The notes: generated by a model not told the origin, from the sequence alone. Positions 46,844 to 57,072 are shown, counted from the stretch's first letter. The stretch is DNA of 64,000 bases from Pseudomonas protegens (GCF_003363755.1 NZ_CP031396.1:2356001-2420000); one strand, 5' to 3'. A program made the numbers and translations.

Positions 46844-46921
46844 GCATCACTGCCGGGCTTGAGCTTGCCCTTGGGTAAAGGCCCAACCTGCCTGGCAACC
46901 CAACACCACCAAGGACGCTCC

Positions 46922-47734
46922 ATGCTCACCATCGGACAAATGGCCCGCTGCCACGGCCTCACCACCAAGACCCTGCGCCATTACGACAGCATCGGCCTGT
47001 TCACCCCGGCCCTCACCGGCCGGGACAACGGCTACCGCTACTACAGCCCGGAACAGATCGTGACCCTGGGCCGCATCGTCTGGCTGCGGCAGTTGGGCAT
47101 GTCCCTGGAAGACATCCGCACGCTGGCGGACCAGGGCGGCCTGGACAGCGTGCTGCACATGCAGCAGTCGTTGCAGGAGCATGCCCGGCAGCTGGAAAGC
47201 GAGATTGCCCGCAGCCAGAAAGTGCTGGGTCACCTGCAACGCTACCTGGCCCAGCCACAGCGCCAGATCCCTGCCCCGCAGACACCGCAAAAGGTGTTCC
47301 TGGCCCGGCAACGGATCATCGGCATGGCCTGGCAGCAGGATGACCCGGGTTCCATCGCCGAGCTCTGGCAACGCTTCGAACCCCGGGAGCAGGAAATCCA
47401 GCGCCTGGCCGAGCCGGTGGGCACCTACGGCATCTGCCAGCCCCTGGAAGACGGCCAGTGGCGCTACGTGGCCGGCTTGCCGGTGGCCGCCGATGCGCCC
47501 CTGGTGCCGGGCATGGTCGAGCTGGACATCCCCGCCCGCCACTACGCCCGGGTCGAGCATCACGGCACCGTGGCCACCCTGCCGGAAACCTTTCGCGCCG
47601 CCTACAGCGAATGGCTGCCCGCCGCCGGGCTGATGCCGATCGAAGCGGTGGAGTTCGAATACACCGGCGAGCGTTTCCTGGGGCCCATGCACCCGGACAG
47701 CGTGGTGGAGCTGTACATCCCGCTCAAGGCCTGA
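46922..47734 (+). CDS. MerR-family regulator with GyrI-like effector domain
   Basis: A 270-residue regulator. Residues 1-70 are the winged HTH (MLTIGQMARCHGLTTKTLRHYDSIGLF), a coiled-coil helix follows (HMQQSLQEHARQLESEIARSQ), and residues 120-270 form a GyrI/AraE-type small-molecule-binding domain, so it resembles BmrR-like multidrug sensors. No clear target gene is adjacent; the next gene is pgeF on the same strand. ATG 46922 gives the standard N-terminus. Confidence 0.9.
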   Translation: MLTIGQMARCHGLTTKTLRHYDSIGLFTPALTGRDNGYRYYSPEQIVTLGRIVWLRQLGMSLEDIRTLADQGGLDSVLHMQQSLQEHARQLESEIARSQKVLGHLQRYLAQPQRQIPAPQTPQKVFLARQRIIGMAWQQDDPGSIAELWQRFEPREQEIQRLAEPVGTYGICQPLEDGQWRYVAGLPVAADAPLVPGMVELDIPARHYARVEHHGTVATLPETFRAAYSEWLPAAGLMPIEAVEFEYTGERFLGPMHPDSVVELYIPLKA

Positions 47735-47868
47735 AACATCCGCAAGGCGGGCCGCCCCCACAGGCAACCGCTGGTCTGGCGCTGCCTTTGCAGCGCGGTC
47801 TGTCAGCAAAAGTGCCTCGGATACCGCTATGCTCTGCAGCCATTCCCAGGTTACCGAGCGAAGGCCCG

Positions 47869-48585
47869 ATGAGTTTCCAGGCAGCTGTGTTGAACCAGAT
47901 ACCCGGCATCCGTCATGAGTTTTCGACCCTGGGCGCTGCCCTGCCGGCCAACCTGTTCTTCTGCTCGCAGGTCCACAGTGGCGAGGTGGTGCACGCCAGC
48001 ACCACCCTGCCCAGCGGGATCATTCGCGGCGATGCGGTCCTCACCCATTCCAGCCGGCCCATCGCGGTGGTCACCGCCGACTGCCTGCCGATGTTGATCA
48101 GCAGCCACGACGGCTCCTGGGTGGCGGCCGTGCATGGCGGCTGGAAAGGCCTGCACGGCGGGATCATCGCCAATGTGCTGCAACACTTCGCCAGCAAGGG
48201 CATCGCCCCACGGCAATTGCGAGTGGCCATCGGCCCGTCGATCAAACCCTGCTGCTATGAAGTCAGCGCCGACTTCATCGACACCCTGTCCGCCACTCAG
48301 GATCCGCTGTGGCCCGCTGCGCAAGCGCCCTGGAGTCGCCAGCAGCCGGCCCCGCGGCTGCCCCCGCAAATTCCCCCGCCACAGCCGACCCAGGCCGACT
48401 CCCTGTGGTTCGACCTGAGCCGCTATGCCGTGTACCTGCTGCAGGCCGCCGGCATCGAGGACGAGCAGATCGAAATCAGCGAGCTGTGCACCTACTGCTC
48501 GACCCCGACCCTGGCCAGCTATCGCCGACGCATGCATCGGGGTGAAGCCAAAGCCTTCCAGTACTCCTGGATCGGCCGGACATGA
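47869..48585 (+). CDS. pgeF: Peptidoglycan editing factor / laccase-domain protein
   Basis: A 238-residue protein of the YfiH family that, in E. coli, removes wrongly inserted serine from the muropeptide precursor UDP-MurNAc-L-Ser. Metal ligands are suggested by SQVHSGEV, TADCLPML and AVHGGWKGLHGG. A proline-rich insertion lies near residues 155-175. It overlaps the following acetyltransferase gene by four bases (ATGA). Confidence 0.9.
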   Translation: MSFQAAVLNQIPGIRHEFSTLGAALPANLFFCSQVHSGEVVHASTTLPSGIIRGDAVLTHSSRPIAVVTADCLPMLISSHDGSWVAAVHGGWKGLHGGIIANVLQHFASKGIAPRQLRVAIGPSIKPCCYEVSADFIDTLSATQDPLWPAAQAPWSRQQPAPRLPPQIPPPQPTQADSLWFDLSRYAVYLLQAAGIEDEQIEISELCTYCSTPTLASYRRRMHRGEAKAFQYSWIGRT

Positions 48586-49037
48586 GCCTCGGCATTGCGC
48601 TACTCCCGACCTCTCTGACCGACCTGGAAACCCTGGTCCAGATGCGCATCGCGGCCATGCGCGACAGCCTAGAGCGCCTGGGTCGCTTCGACCCACAGCG
48701 CGCCCGGGAGCGCTCGGCCGCAAGCTTCGCGGCCGAGCGCTGCCACTTCATCCTCAGTGACGGACAGCCCGTGGGCTTTATCCAGAGCGAATCACACGAG
48801 GATCATCTGCGACTGCAGCACCTGTACGTCATGCCGCAATTCCAGGGGCGGGGCATCGGTGCCCAGGCCCTGGAGCCGCTTTTACAGCGTTCCACCAGAG
48901 AACAATTGCCCATCCACCTGGATGCGTTGCGCGGCAGTGACTCAAATCGATTTTATCGACGCCTGGGTTTTGTTCAGGTAGGCGAAAGTGAATGGGATAT
49001 TCACTACGTTCGGCCCGCAGATCCCCCCCTGGCCTGA
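48582..49037 (+). CDS. GNAT-family N-acetyltransferase
   Basis: A 151-residue acetyltransferase; the acetyl-CoA motif is LYVMPQFQGRGIGAQALEPLL, followed by SDSNRFYRRLGFVQVGESEWDIHY. Substrate unknown. Translational coupling to pgeF suggests co-expression, but a shared pathway is not evident. Confidence 0.88.
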   Translation: MSLGIALLPTSLTDLETLVQMRIAAMRDSLERLGRFDPQRARERSAASFAAERCHFILSDGQPVGFIQSESHEDHLRLQHLYVMPQFQGRGIGAQALEPLLQRSTREQLPIHLDALRGSDSNRFYRRLGFVQVGESEWDIHYVRPADPPLA

Positions 49038-49133
49038 ACCCGGCCCTCGTCGGCCATCGAGACCGTACTGGTGCTTGGCCAGCTACCTGAGCTAACGTTG
49101 CCTCCCGCCTCAGACCCAACCCAAGGAGTGCCC

Positions 49134-49715
49134 GTGTCTGACAATCTCTATGCCCCGCCCCAGGCGGATCTGGTCGCCCCTTCGGCGCACACGGCGCCAC
49201 AACCCTTCTATGTGGTGTCCAAGGTCAAGTTCCTGACCCTGTACATCCTCACCTTCGGTATCTACCAGCTGTACTGGGCCTATAAGAACTGGCATCAGTT
49301 CAGGCACGCCAGCGGCCAGGAGTTGTGGCCGGTGGCCCGGGCGTTCTTCGCGATTTTCTTTACCCATGCGCTGTACCGCGAAGCCGATGCACAGCTCAAG
49401 CGCGACGGCCGCAGCCACGACTGGCGCCCCGGTGAACTGGCGACCCTGTTTGTGGTGGGGCTGATCGTCAACAACGTGGTGGATGCGCTGTCACGCAAGA
49501 ACATCGGCTACCCGGTAACCGACATCGCCAGCCTGGCGCTGCTACCGGTGCTGGCGTGGGTCACCTGGCTGGGCCAGCGCGGCCTGAATGCCGCCGCCGG
49601 CGACCCCGAAGGCCGCAGCAACGCCCGTTTCACCCCGCTCAACTATGTGCTCTGCGCGCTCGGGGCCGTGGTGCTGGTGTTGGCCTGTCTCGGGGTGATG
49701 CTGCCGCCGGAGTGA
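49134..49715 (+). CDS. Inner-membrane protein of unknown function
   Basis: A 193-residue protein starting with a soluble NLYAPPQADLV segment, common to a group of Pseudomonas membrane proteins, then about four hydrophobic segments (FLTLYILTFGIYQLYWAYKNW, LATLFVVGLIVNNVVDAL, IASLALLPVLAWVTWLG and YVLCALGAVVLVLACLGVML). The GTG start at 49134 follows AAGGAG. No function is recognised. Confidence 0.8.
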   Translation: MSDNLYAPPQADLVAPSAHTAPQPFYVVSKVKFLTLYILTFGIYQLYWAYKNWHQFRHASGQELWPVARAFFAIFFTHALYREADAQLKRDGRSHDWRPGELATLFVVGLIVNNVVDALSRKNIGYPVTDIASLALLPVLAWVTWLGQRGLNAAAGDPEGRSNARFTPLNYVLCALGAVVLVLACLGVMLPPE

Positions 49716-49724
49716 GTCAGGAAC

Positions 49725-50078
49725 TCAGGCGCTGACGTAGACCCAGGCCTGGATCCCCGAGGCCAGGGTCACGCTGACCCGCTTGTAGTCGGCGACTTCA
49801 TAGCGGTCTGCCGCTGCCAGTTCCTCGGGGGTAATCTGAAACACCGTGCCGGCAATCGGCGTGCTGTCCGCCGCCCCCGGGCGCAGGATCGGGTGATGGG
49901 TCTTGCCACTGGCGGCCAATACCTCGGGATCGGTGATTTCCACCCAGCTCTGTTCATAGCCGAGCATGGCATCGGTGCTGCCACTCAACTCACGGCCGAA
50001 GTTGGCCAGCTGCACCGCCTTGTCTTGCAGGGTGCCGTAGGAAAAAAGGTAGACCGAAGCTTCTGTTGCCGAACTCAT
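49725..50078 (-). CDS. Gamma-glutamylcyclotransferase-fold (AIG2-like) protein
   Basis: A 117-residue protein with the substrate loop YLFSYGTLQ of the GGCT/AIG2 superfamily and an acidic residue in ADRYEVADYKRV where the fold places its catalytic acid. Family members cyclise gamma-glutamylamines, but many have no known reaction. It is encoded downstream of ddl on the same strand. Confidence 0.85.
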   Translation of the reverse strand: MSSATEASVYLFSYGTLQDKAVQLANFGRELSGSTDAMLGYEQSWVEITDPEVLAASGKTHHPILRPGAADSTPIAGTVFQITPEELAAADRYEVADYKRVSVTLASGIQAWVYVSA

Positions 50079-50108
50079 TCGTCACGTCCTTAAACACGAT
50101 GATCCGCT

Positions 50109-51203
50109 TCAGCGGTTGATTTTCAGACCTTGCCGCTCGGCATGGCGCTCCAGCGCCAGCTCGATCAGGCGGCTCACCAGCTCGCTGTAACGCATGCCGG
50201 CGGCCTGCCATAGCTTGGGGTACATGCTGATGCGGGTGAACCCGGGCAGCGAGTTGATTTCGTTGATCAGCACTTCACCGTCGTCGGTGAGAAACACATC
50301 GACCCGGGCCAGCCCGGAGCAGCCCAGTACCTGGAACGCCTCGATGGCCAGGGCGCGGATGCGTTCGCTGTACTCGACGCTGATGTCCGCCGGCACCAGC
50401 ACCTGGGCCGCGTCTGCGTCGATATACTTGCTGTCGTAGGAATAGAAACCGTTGCCGACCACGATCTCGCCGCAGCCACTGGCGATCGGCTGGTCATTGC
50501 CCAGCACCGCGCATTCGATTTCCCGCCCGCGCACCGCGGACTCCACCAGCACCTTGTGATCGAACCCCAGGGCTAGCTCCACTGCGGCGTCGTAATCGGC
50601 CTCGTTGTCGACCTTGCTCACCCCCACCGAGGAGCCCTGGTTCGCCGGCTTGACGAACAGCGGCAGGCCGAGCTGGTCCCGGGCCTGAGCAAAGCCGTAG
50701 CGACCACGAGTGGCACGGGTCAGGGTGATAAACGGCGTCACCGCCAGCCCGGCATCGCGCAGCAAGCGCTTGCTGATGTCCTTGTCCATGCACACCGCCG
50801 AGCCCAGCACATCGGAGCCGACAAAAGGCAGGTCGGCCATGCGCAGCAGGCCCTGCAGGCAACCGTCCTCACCCAGGGTGCCGTGGACGATAGGGAAGAT
50901 CACATCGACATGCCCCAACAGCTCCTGGCTGCTGGTTTCCACCAGTTGCTGACTGGCCTTGCCCGGCACCACCGCCAGTTCGCGGTTGGACTGGTTGAGG
51001 GCAATCAGCGCCGGGTTTTCCTGGTTGATCAGAAAGTTCGAGGTGTCGTTGAGGTGCCAGTGCCCCTGCTTGTCGATGCCGATCAGCACCGGCTCAAAGC
51101 GTGAGCGATCCAGGGCATCGACGATGTTGCGCGCCGACTGCAACGACACTTCGTGTTCGGCCGAACGGCCACCAAAAATAATTCCGACCCGCAACTTGCT
51201 CAT
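50109..51203 (-). CDS. ddl: D-alanine--D-alanine ligase A
   Basis: A 364-residue ATP-grasp enzyme making D-Ala-D-Ala for cell-wall precursors. N-terminal [22 protein letters not shown], the [20 protein letters not shown] motif and the C-terminal metal and ATP region [17 protein letters not shown] identify the longer DdlA subtype. A second Ddl (DdlB) is normally found in the mur cluster elsewhere. The ATG at 51203 gives the normal start. Confidence 0.95.
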   Translation of the reverse strand: MSKLRVGIIFGGRSAEHEVSLQSARNIVDALDRSRFEPVLIGIDKQGHWHLNDTSNFLINQENPALIALNQSNRELAVVPGKASQQLVETSSQELLGHVDVIFPIVHGTLGEDGCLQGLLRMADLPFVGSDVLGSAVCMDKDISKRLLRDAGLAVTPFITLTRATRGRYGFAQARDQLGLPLFVKPANQGSSVGVSKVDNEADYDAAVELALGFDHKVLVESAVRGREIECAVLGNDQPIASGCGEIVVGNGFYSYDSKYIDADAAQVLVPADISVEYSERIRALAIEAFQVLGCSGLARVDVFLTDDGEVLINEINSLPGFTRISMYPKLWQAAGMRYSELVSRLIELALERHAERQGLKINR

Positions 51204-51248
51204 GAATGGTTTCCGTTAAAAAAATGTTCGCTGACGGTTCTCTTGGTT

Positions 51249-51728
51249 TCAGCTGGGGCTGTAGCGCAAATGGATCAACGCCACCCGCTCCTGCTCCTTG
51301 TTCTTGCGCTCTTCGATGGCGAACGGCACGAAGCCCAGCTTCGGATAGAACAGCAAGCCCGCCACATTGCTGTTGAAGCAGGACAGCGTCACCTCGCTGG
51401 CCTGGTGCTTGCTGCGAGCGATATGGATCATCTGCCCGATCAGTTGCGCTCCCAGGCCCGCGCCGCGCACCTCTGGGTCGACGATGACATTGCCGATGGT
51501 GCAGGTGCCGCCACTGGCCCAGCGATAGAAGTTGGCAAAGCCCACCACCTGCCCATCCAACTCGATCACCGTCGAGTCGCTGCGCTGGGCGATGGAGTCG
51601 CGCAGCTGTTCGTGGGTCAGCGGCCAGGTGGCGGCGGGAAAGAAGAAATACAACTCCTGGGGATTGCCCACGAAACTGCAGATCCGCGCAATGTCCGCCT
51701 CTGCTACCGGGCGAAAAACAACAGCCAT
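51249..51728 (-). CDS. GNAT-family N-acetyltransferase
   Basis: A 159-residue acetyltransferase with the motif VIVDPEVRGAGLGAQLIGQMIHIAR and SCFNSNVAGLLFYPKLGFVPF. N-terminal VVFRPVAEADIARICSFV matches the usual first strand. The ATG at 51728 is preferred over upstream in-frame codons that lack a binding site. Same strand as ddl, 45 bases upstream of it, so possibly one transcript. Substrate unknown. Confidence 0.87.
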   Translation of the reverse strand: MAVVFRPVAEADIARICSFVGNPQELYFFFPAATWPLTHEQLRDSIAQRSDSTVIELDGQVVGFANFYRWASGGTCTIGNVIVDPEVRGAGLGAQLIGQMIHIARSKHQASEVTLSCFNSNVAGLLFYPKLGFVPFAIEERKNKEQERVALIHLRYSPS

Positions 51729-51802
51729 GTTCAGTCTCCTGATACGGGGACGGGTCGTCCTTGTTGGGGGGCGTATCCTGGCCAGCGCAAGGCGCCGGCC
51801 GC

Positions 51803-52444
51803 TCAACGGTTGGCCAGCAGATGCCCGCCAAACAGCACATAACAACCACCAGCCAGACGGTCCAGCCAGCGACGGGCCCGGGCGTAGAACCCGGCCACCC
51901 GGCTGCTGGCGAAAAACAGCGCCACGCAGCAGTACCAGGACAGCGACAGGCCGGCCATGATCAGCACCGCCAGTCCCAGCAGCAGAGGTGGCGGGGAGGC
52001 CGGCATCGACGTGGCAAAGATGGTGGCCACGAACAGCGCCGACTTGGGGTTGGTCATGTTGCCGAGAAAGCCCAGCCGGTAGGCCGAGAACAGGCTGCGC
52101 TCAGCATGGACCGCGCCATTGGCGGTTGGATTATCCAGGGCCGGTTTGCGCTTGAACTGCTTGAGTCCCAGGTAGATCAGGTAACAGCCACCGGCGACCT
52201 TGAACAACACGAACAGCGCCGGCGCCGCGCTGAACAGCGACTTGATGCCCAAGCCTCCCGCCAGCCCCCAGAGCACGGTGCCGCTGGCCACCCCCAGGGA
52301 GGCAAACAGGCCATGGCGCCGCGAGCAGCTCGCCGCCAGTTGTGCTGTGGTGAAAAAGTTCGGTCCTGGGGTGATCACCGCCACGCTCCAGAGCAGGGCC
52401 AGCGACAACAGCGGGGCGAGGTAAACCAGGTATGAGACGTGCAT
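51803..52444 (-). CDS. LysE/RhtB-family amino acid exporter
   Basis: A 213-residue inner-membrane protein with about six hydrophobic segments. Start region LLSLALLWSVAVITPGPNFF contains the TPGPN motif of the family, followed by GLFASLGVASGTVLWGLAGGLG and FLGNMTNPKSALF. These proteins export amino acids or homoserine lactones; the substrate is unknown. It diverges from an AraC-type regulator at 52687 across 242 bases, an arrangement common to exporters and their regulators. Confidence 0.92.
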   Translation of the reverse strand: MHVSYLVYLAPLLSLALLWSVAVITPGPNFFTTAQLAASCSRRHGLFASLGVASGTVLWGLAGGLGIKSLFSAAPALFVLFKVAGGCYLIYLGLKQFKRKPALDNPTANGAVHAERSLFSAYRLGFLGNMTNPKSALFVATIFATSMPASPPPLLLGLAVLIMAGLSLSWYCCVALFFASSRVAGFYARARRWLDRLAGGCYVLFGGHLLANR

Positions 52445-52686
52445 GAGCGCAGGTGGCCATGAAGGGGATCCGGGTGAACGACGCTACTCCACTCGCGCCT
52501 GCCCAGGCAACCGCCGATTGGCCTCGCAATCCTGCTCAAGCCGTCGGCCGCCGCGCTGCGCCTGATCCATCCTGCAAGGCCCCCCTTCTTCCGGTAGAAC
52601 TGCCACGGCGTGAGCCGAGGGACAAGACAGCCAGCGCGCCCCTGAGTTAACGTACCGCCCTCGGCTTCATCCATCAGGACCGTTCC

Positions 52687-53496
52687 ATGGCCAAACCCAC
52701 CGCTGTCACCGACTGGGTTCACCGCGCGCCGCCCGCCCGGGGCCTGGAGCGCATCGAGGCGTATTTCGCCGGCCATGGTTATGACATGCACCGCCACGAC
52801 ACCTACGCCATCGGCCGCACCCTGCGCGGGGTGCAGAGCTTCCAGTACCGCGGCGGCTGGCGCCACAGCCTGCCTGGGGCCACCATGGTCCTGCACCCCG
52901 ACGAGCCCCACGACGGCGAGGCCGGCACCCACGACGGTTTTCACTACCGCATGCTGTATGTCGAGCCGGCGCTGATCCAGCAGATCCTCGGCGGCCAGCC
53001 ACTGCCCTTCATTGCCGGCGGCCTGTCCAATGACCCGCGGCTGTTCGCCGCCACCGAGACCCTGCTGCGCAGCGTCGACGGCCCCCTCGATCCGCTGGAA
53101 CAGGAAGACGCGCTGTTCGACCTGGCCCACGCCTTGAACAGCGTGTCCGGAGTCCCGCGGTCCCGCCAGCGCTTCGACTACGTAGCGGCAGAACGCGCCC
53201 GAGAGTACATCCACAGCGCCCTGGACCGGACCCTCACCCTGGACGAGTTGGCAGCCCATAGCGAACGCGACCGCTGGAGCCTGTCCCGGGACTTTCGCCT
53301 GCTGTTCGGCACCAGCCCCTATCGCTACCTGAGCATGCGCCGCCTGGACCTGGTCCGCGCCCTGCTGGTGCAGGGCCAGTCCCTGGCCAATGCGGCGCTG
53401 ATGGCGGGTTTCTCCGACCAGAGCCACATGACCCGACAGTTTCGCCAGACCTACGGCCTGCCTCCCGCTCGCTGGCTGAAGATGCTCGGCCGCTGA
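52687..53496 (+). CDS. AraC-family regulator
   Basis: A 269-residue regulator: an N-terminal cupin effector domain ([36 protein letters not shown]) and a C-terminal double HTH ([54 protein letters not shown]). It may control the divergent LysE exporter. ATG 52687 follows an unremarkable leader. Confidence 0.9.
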   Translation: MAKPTAVTDWVHRAPPARGLERIEAYFAGHGYDMHRHDTYAIGRTLRGVQSFQYRGGWRHSLPGATMVLHPDEPHDGEAGTHDGFHYRMLYVEPALIQQILGGQPLPFIAGGLSNDPRLFAATETLLRSVDGPLDPLEQEDALFDLAHALNSVSGVPRSRQRFDYVAAERAREYIHSALDRTLTLDELAAHSERDRWSLSRDFRLLFGTSPYRYLSMRRLDLVRALLVQGQSLANAALMAGFSDQSHMTRQFRQTYGLPPARWLKMLGR

Positions 53497-53576
53497 GCCA
53501 CACACGATCGTTCAAGAAGCCGGCGCCCCTAGCTGTTTACCCTCAGTGCTCATTCATCACTGAGGTGGACCGCAAC

Positions 53577-53963
53577 ATGCAAAACCCTGCCCCGCAAGAC
53601 GCCTACCAAAGCATCAACTTCGCCAACAAACTCGGCCTGTTCAGCGAACACTGGACCCCCAAGGTGATCGCCGAGATGAATGACTACCAGTTCAAGATCT
53701 CCAAGCTGCAAGGGGAGTTCGTCTGGCACAGCCACGCCGACACCGACGAAACCTTCATCGTGCTCGACGGCCTGCTGCACATCGACTTTCGTGACGGCCA
53801 GGTGTCCATCGGCAGCGGCGAGATGTTCGTGGTGCCCAAGGGCGTCGAACACAAGCCCTGGGCCGAGCAGGAGGTCAAACTGCTGCTGATCGAGCCCAAG
53901 GGCGTGCTCAACACCGGCGATCAAGGCGGCGAACGTACGGCACAGAACGACGTCTGGATCTGA
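53577..53963 (+). CDS. Single-domain cupin protein
   Basis: A 128-residue protein. Cupin motif 1 is [15 protein letters not shown] and motif 2 [14 protein letters not shown], with metal-binding histidines in both. Such proteins are metal-dependent isomerases or dioxygenases, or sensors; substrate unknown. ATG 53577 lies 8 bases after GAGGTGG; GTG 53565 is possible. A hairpin follows at 53983-54004. Confidence 0.88.
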   Translation: MQNPAPQDAYQSINFANKLGLFSEHWTPKVIAEMNDYQFKISKLQGEFVWHSHADTDETFIVLDGLLHIDFRDGQVSIGSGEMFVVPKGVEHKPWAEQEVKLLLIEPKGVLNTGDQGGERTAQNDVWI

Positions 53964-53982
53964 CCCCGGCCCGAATCTGCAA

Positions 53983-54004
53983 GGTGGAAAAGGGAATTTC
54001 CACC
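53983..54004 (+). terminator. Hairpin after the cupin gene
   Basis: Perfect 8-bp stem GGTGGAAA/TTTCCACC with a 6-base loop. No T-run. The remaining intergenic sequence to 54220 holds the bphOP promoter, which could not be pinned down. Confidence 0.45.
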
Positions 54005-54220
54005 GCACCGGTGAGGTCAGACGCTTTGACACGCCACTCAATCAACGCTGCTGACCGACCGACGGTGTGACAAAACCCCTACGTCGAGGGAAAAAGCACG
54101 GGTAAAGTGACGCTCCGATTTTTTCTGTGCGATGGCTCTATCGCGGGGATGCCAGCCTGGCCCCGGCTTTTGATGACGCCCATGGCGCGTCCACTACCTG
54201 TTGCGACCCCTGATCCCTGC

Positions 54221-54835
54221 ATGCCGACACCGCACCAAGCCAGCACCACGCCCACCCTGCTTCAAGACCTGCGCACCGGCACCGCGACCTTGCACGTTGC
54301 CCTGGAGAAACGCCTGCCGTTCTTCTGTGAGCGGCTTGATGCGCCCTGGTATCGACGCCTGATCCAGGCCTATTACGGCTTCTATCACCCCTTGGAAGCG
54401 ACCCTGCAGAACAGCGGCCTGATCCCTGCGGGCTATGACCTGAGCCAACGTCTGAAGACCCCGACCCTGTTCGGGGATCTGCGTGCCCTGGGCTTGGATG
54501 TCGCCGGCATCGAGGCCCTGCCCCGCTGTGAGCAGCTGCCGCCTCTGGCCAGCGCCGGGGCCTGCCTGGGCGTGCTCTACGTACTGGAAGGCGCGACCCT
54601 GGGCGGACAGATTCTGCGCCGGGAAATGGCCCGGCGCCTGGATCTGGATGCCGACAACGGCGGCGCCTTTCTCGACGTCTATGGCACTGCCACCGGGCGG
54701 CGCTGGAAGGACTTTCTCGACTACCTGGGGCGCATGCCCGAAGACGCGAGCACACGCCGACACCTGGTCAGCGCCGCGCAATCCACATTTGCCTGTTTCG
54801 AACGCTGGCTCGACCGCCGCGAGGTGCTGCTATGA
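54221..54835 (+). CDS. bphO: Biliverdin-producing haem oxygenase
   Basis: A 204-residue enzyme that opens haem to biliverdin, iron and CO. The haem ligand histidine is in TATLHVALEKRLP (about residue 25), and the distal-helix pattern is LYVLEGATLGGQILRREMARRL. It overlaps bphP by four bases (ATGA), so it supplies the chromophore to the phytochrome encoded next. The start is uncertain: ATG 54221 lacks a clear Shine-Dalgarno, and in-frame starts exist back to GTG 54107. Confidence 0.9.
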   Translation: MPTPHQASTTPTLLQDLRTGTATLHVALEKRLPFFCERLDAPWYRRLIQAYYGFYHPLEATLQNSGLIPAGYDLSQRLKTPTLFGDLRALGLDVAGIEALPRCEQLPPLASAGACLGVLYVLEGATLGGQILRREMARRLDLDADNGGAFLDVYGTATGRRWKDFLDYLGRMPEDASTRRHLVSAAQSTFACFERWLDRREVLL

Positions 54836-57072
54836 CCCCCCAAGAATCCCAAACCTTCGAACAGTTGCTGGCCAATTGCGCCAACGAACCCATCCACTCT
54901 CCGGGAGCGATCCAGCCCCACGGTGTGTTGCTGACCCTGTGCGAACCGCAACTGCGCATCCAGCAGATCAGCGCCAACGTCGAGCCCCTACTGGGCCAGC
55001 CCGCCGATTCGCTGCTGGGTCACCCCCTGGAGCAGTTGCTGGGAGAAACGGACGCTCAACGCATCCGTGAAGTGCTGCAACAGGATCAGCTGTTCGATGC
55101 TCCGCCGCTGCACCTGTCACTCAACGGAACACCTTTCGAAGCCCTGCTGCATCGCCATCAAGGGGTGCTGATGCTGGAGCTGGAAATCCAGCCCGATCAC
55201 CCACAGCACCAGCACCTCAAGCAACAGACCGAGAATCTCGGGCGCCTGCTGCGGCGCCTGCAAGCGGCCAGGACCCTGCACGAGCTGTACGCCATCAGCG
55301 TCAGCGAGATCCAGGCCATGACCGGCTACGACCGGGTGCTGATCTACCGCTTCGAGGAGGAAGGCCACGGCCAGGTGATCGCCGAAGCCACCCGCCCCGA
55401 CATGGAGGTGTTCAACGGCCTGTTCTTCCCCGCCTCGGACATTCCCCAACAGGCCCGCGAGCTGTACCGCAGCAACTGGCTGCGGATCATTCCCAATGCC
55501 GACTACCAGCCGGTGCCGCTGCTGCCGACCCTGCGCCCGGACACCCAGCAGCCCCTGGACCTGAGTTTCGCCACCCTGCGCAGCGTGTCGCCAATTCACT
55601 GCCAGTACATGAAGAACATGGGCGTGCTGTCGTCCATGAGCATTTCCCTGCTCAAGGACGATCAGCTCTGGGGCCTGATCAGCTGCGGCAACCGCCAGCC
55701 GCTGCTGGTGCCCCACGAACTGCGCATTGCCTGCCAGACCATTGGCCAGGTGCTGTCGTTGCAGATCAGCGCCATGCAAGCCCTGGACCTGAGCCGGCAG
55801 CGGGAAGAGAAAGTCGCCGCCCTGGCCAGCCTCGACCAGGCCATGCGCGACGCCAGCGGCAGCGTCTTCGACGGCTTGACCCAGGCGCCGCAGGTGCTGC
55901 TGGACCTGACGCAAGCCGGCGGTGTGGCGATCATCGAGGACAAACAGTTGCACTGCTTCGGCCAGTGCCCGCCCCAGGACGAAATCCGCGCGCTGCATCG
56001 CTGGCTGCAAGGCACGGGGGAAGCGGTGTTTGCCAGCCATCACCTGGCCAGCGTGTACCCGCCGGCGGCGAGTTATCAACAGGTCGCCAGCGGTGTCCTG
56101 GCCATGAGTCTGCCCAAACCTGTGGATAACGGCGTGCTGTGGTTCCGCCCGGAGGTGAAGGAAAACATCCACTGGAGCGGCAACCCGCAAAAGCCCCTGG
56201 ACCTGGAAAACTCCGACGCCGGCCTGCGCCTGCGACCGCGCACCTCGTTCGAGATCTGGAAGGTGGAAATGGCCGGGATCTCCAGCAAGTGGAGCCACGG
56301 CGACCGCTTCGCCGCCAACGATCTGCGGCGCTCGGCCCTGGAACACGACCTGGCGCGCCAGGTCCTGCGTGAACAACAGGCCGTGCGCGCCCGGGACGAG
56401 CTGGTGGCGGTGGTGTCCCACGACCTGCGCAACCCGATGACGGTGATTTCCATGCTCTGCGGCATGATGCAAAAGGCCTTCAGCTCTGACGGCCCGCATA
56501 CGTCACGACGCATTTCCTCGGCCATCGACACCATGCAACAGGCCGCCAGCCGCATGAACAACCTGCTGGAGGACTTGCTGGACACCTCGAAGATCGAAGC
56601 CGGGCGCTACAGCATCGCGCCACAGCCGCTGGAGGTGAGCCAGATCTTTGAAGAGGCCTATTCGCTGCTGGCCCCCCTGGCCCTGGACAAGGCCATCGAC
56701 ATCAGCTTCCACGCCGAGCCCGAGCTGACCATCCATGCCGATCCCGAGCGGTTGTTCCAGGTGTTGTCGAACCTGGTGGGCAACGCCATCAAGTTCACCC
56801 CCAAGCAAGGCAAGGTCGGGGTGGTGGCGATGTCCGACGGCGAGCAGATCGTCTTCAGCGTCCGCGACACCGGGGAAGGCATTCCCGCCGACCAGCTGCC
56901 GTTCATCTTCGACCGCTACTGGACCCTGAAGGAAGGCAACCCCAACGGCACCGGCCTGGGGTTGTACATCACCCAGGGCATCATCCAGGCCCACGGCGGC
57001 AAGATCGAGGCCCACAGCGAACCGGGCAAGGGCAGCGAGTTCCGCTTCAGTGTGCCCCGCGCCAGCCTCTGA
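54832..57072 (+). CDS. bphP: Bacteriophytochrome histidine kinase
   Basis: A 746-residue red/far-red photoreceptor kinase. The biliverdin-linking cysteine is C16 near the N-terminus, followed by a PAS domain, a GAF domain with PASDIP at 200-205, and a PHY domain whose tongue has PRTSF at 469-473. The kinase H-box VVSHDLRNP has H530; the ATP-binding part includes NLVGNAIKF and DTGEGIP and GTGLGLYITQG. Coupled to bphO. No response regulator gene is adjacent; in P. aeruginosa the partner is distant. Confidence 0.96.
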   Translation: MTPQESQTFEQLLANCANEPIHSPGAIQPHGVLLTLCEPQLRIQQISANVEPLLGQPADSLLGHPLEQLLGETDAQRIREVLQQDQLFDAPPLHLSLNGTPFEALLHRHQGVLMLELEIQPDHPQHQHLKQQTENLGRLLRRLQAARTLHELYAISVSEIQAMTGYDRVLIYRFEEEGHGQVIAEATRPDMEVFNGLFFPASDIPQQARELYRSNWLRIIPNADYQPVPLLPTLRPDTQQPLDLSFATLRSVSPIHCQYMKNMGVLSSMSISLLKDDQLWGLISCGNRQPLLVPHELRIACQTIGQVLSLQISAMQALDLSRQREEKVAALASLDQAMRDASGSVFDGLTQAPQVLLDLTQAGGVAIIEDKQLHCFGQCPPQDEIRALHRWLQGTGEAVFASHHLASVYPPAASYQQVASGVLAMSLPKPVDNGVLWFRPEVKENIHWSGNPQKPLDLENSDAGLRLRPRTSFEIWKVEMAGISSKWSHGDRFAANDLRRSALEHDLARQVLREQQAVRARDELVAVVSHDLRNPMTVISMLCGMMQKAFSSDGPHTSRRISSAIDTMQQAASRMNNLLEDLLDTSKIEAGRYSIAPQPLEVSQIFEEAYSLLAPLALDKAIDISFHAEPELTIHADPERLFQVLSNLVGNAIKFTPKQGKVGVVAMSDGEQIVFSVRDTGEGIPADQLPFIFDRYWTLKEGNPNGTGLGLYITQGIIQAHGGKIEAHSEPGKGSEFRFSVPRASL

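Noticed and set aside
53565..53579. GTG 53565 as cupin start
   Set aside because: It lies inside the likely ribosome-binding site of ATG 53577, which has better spacing.
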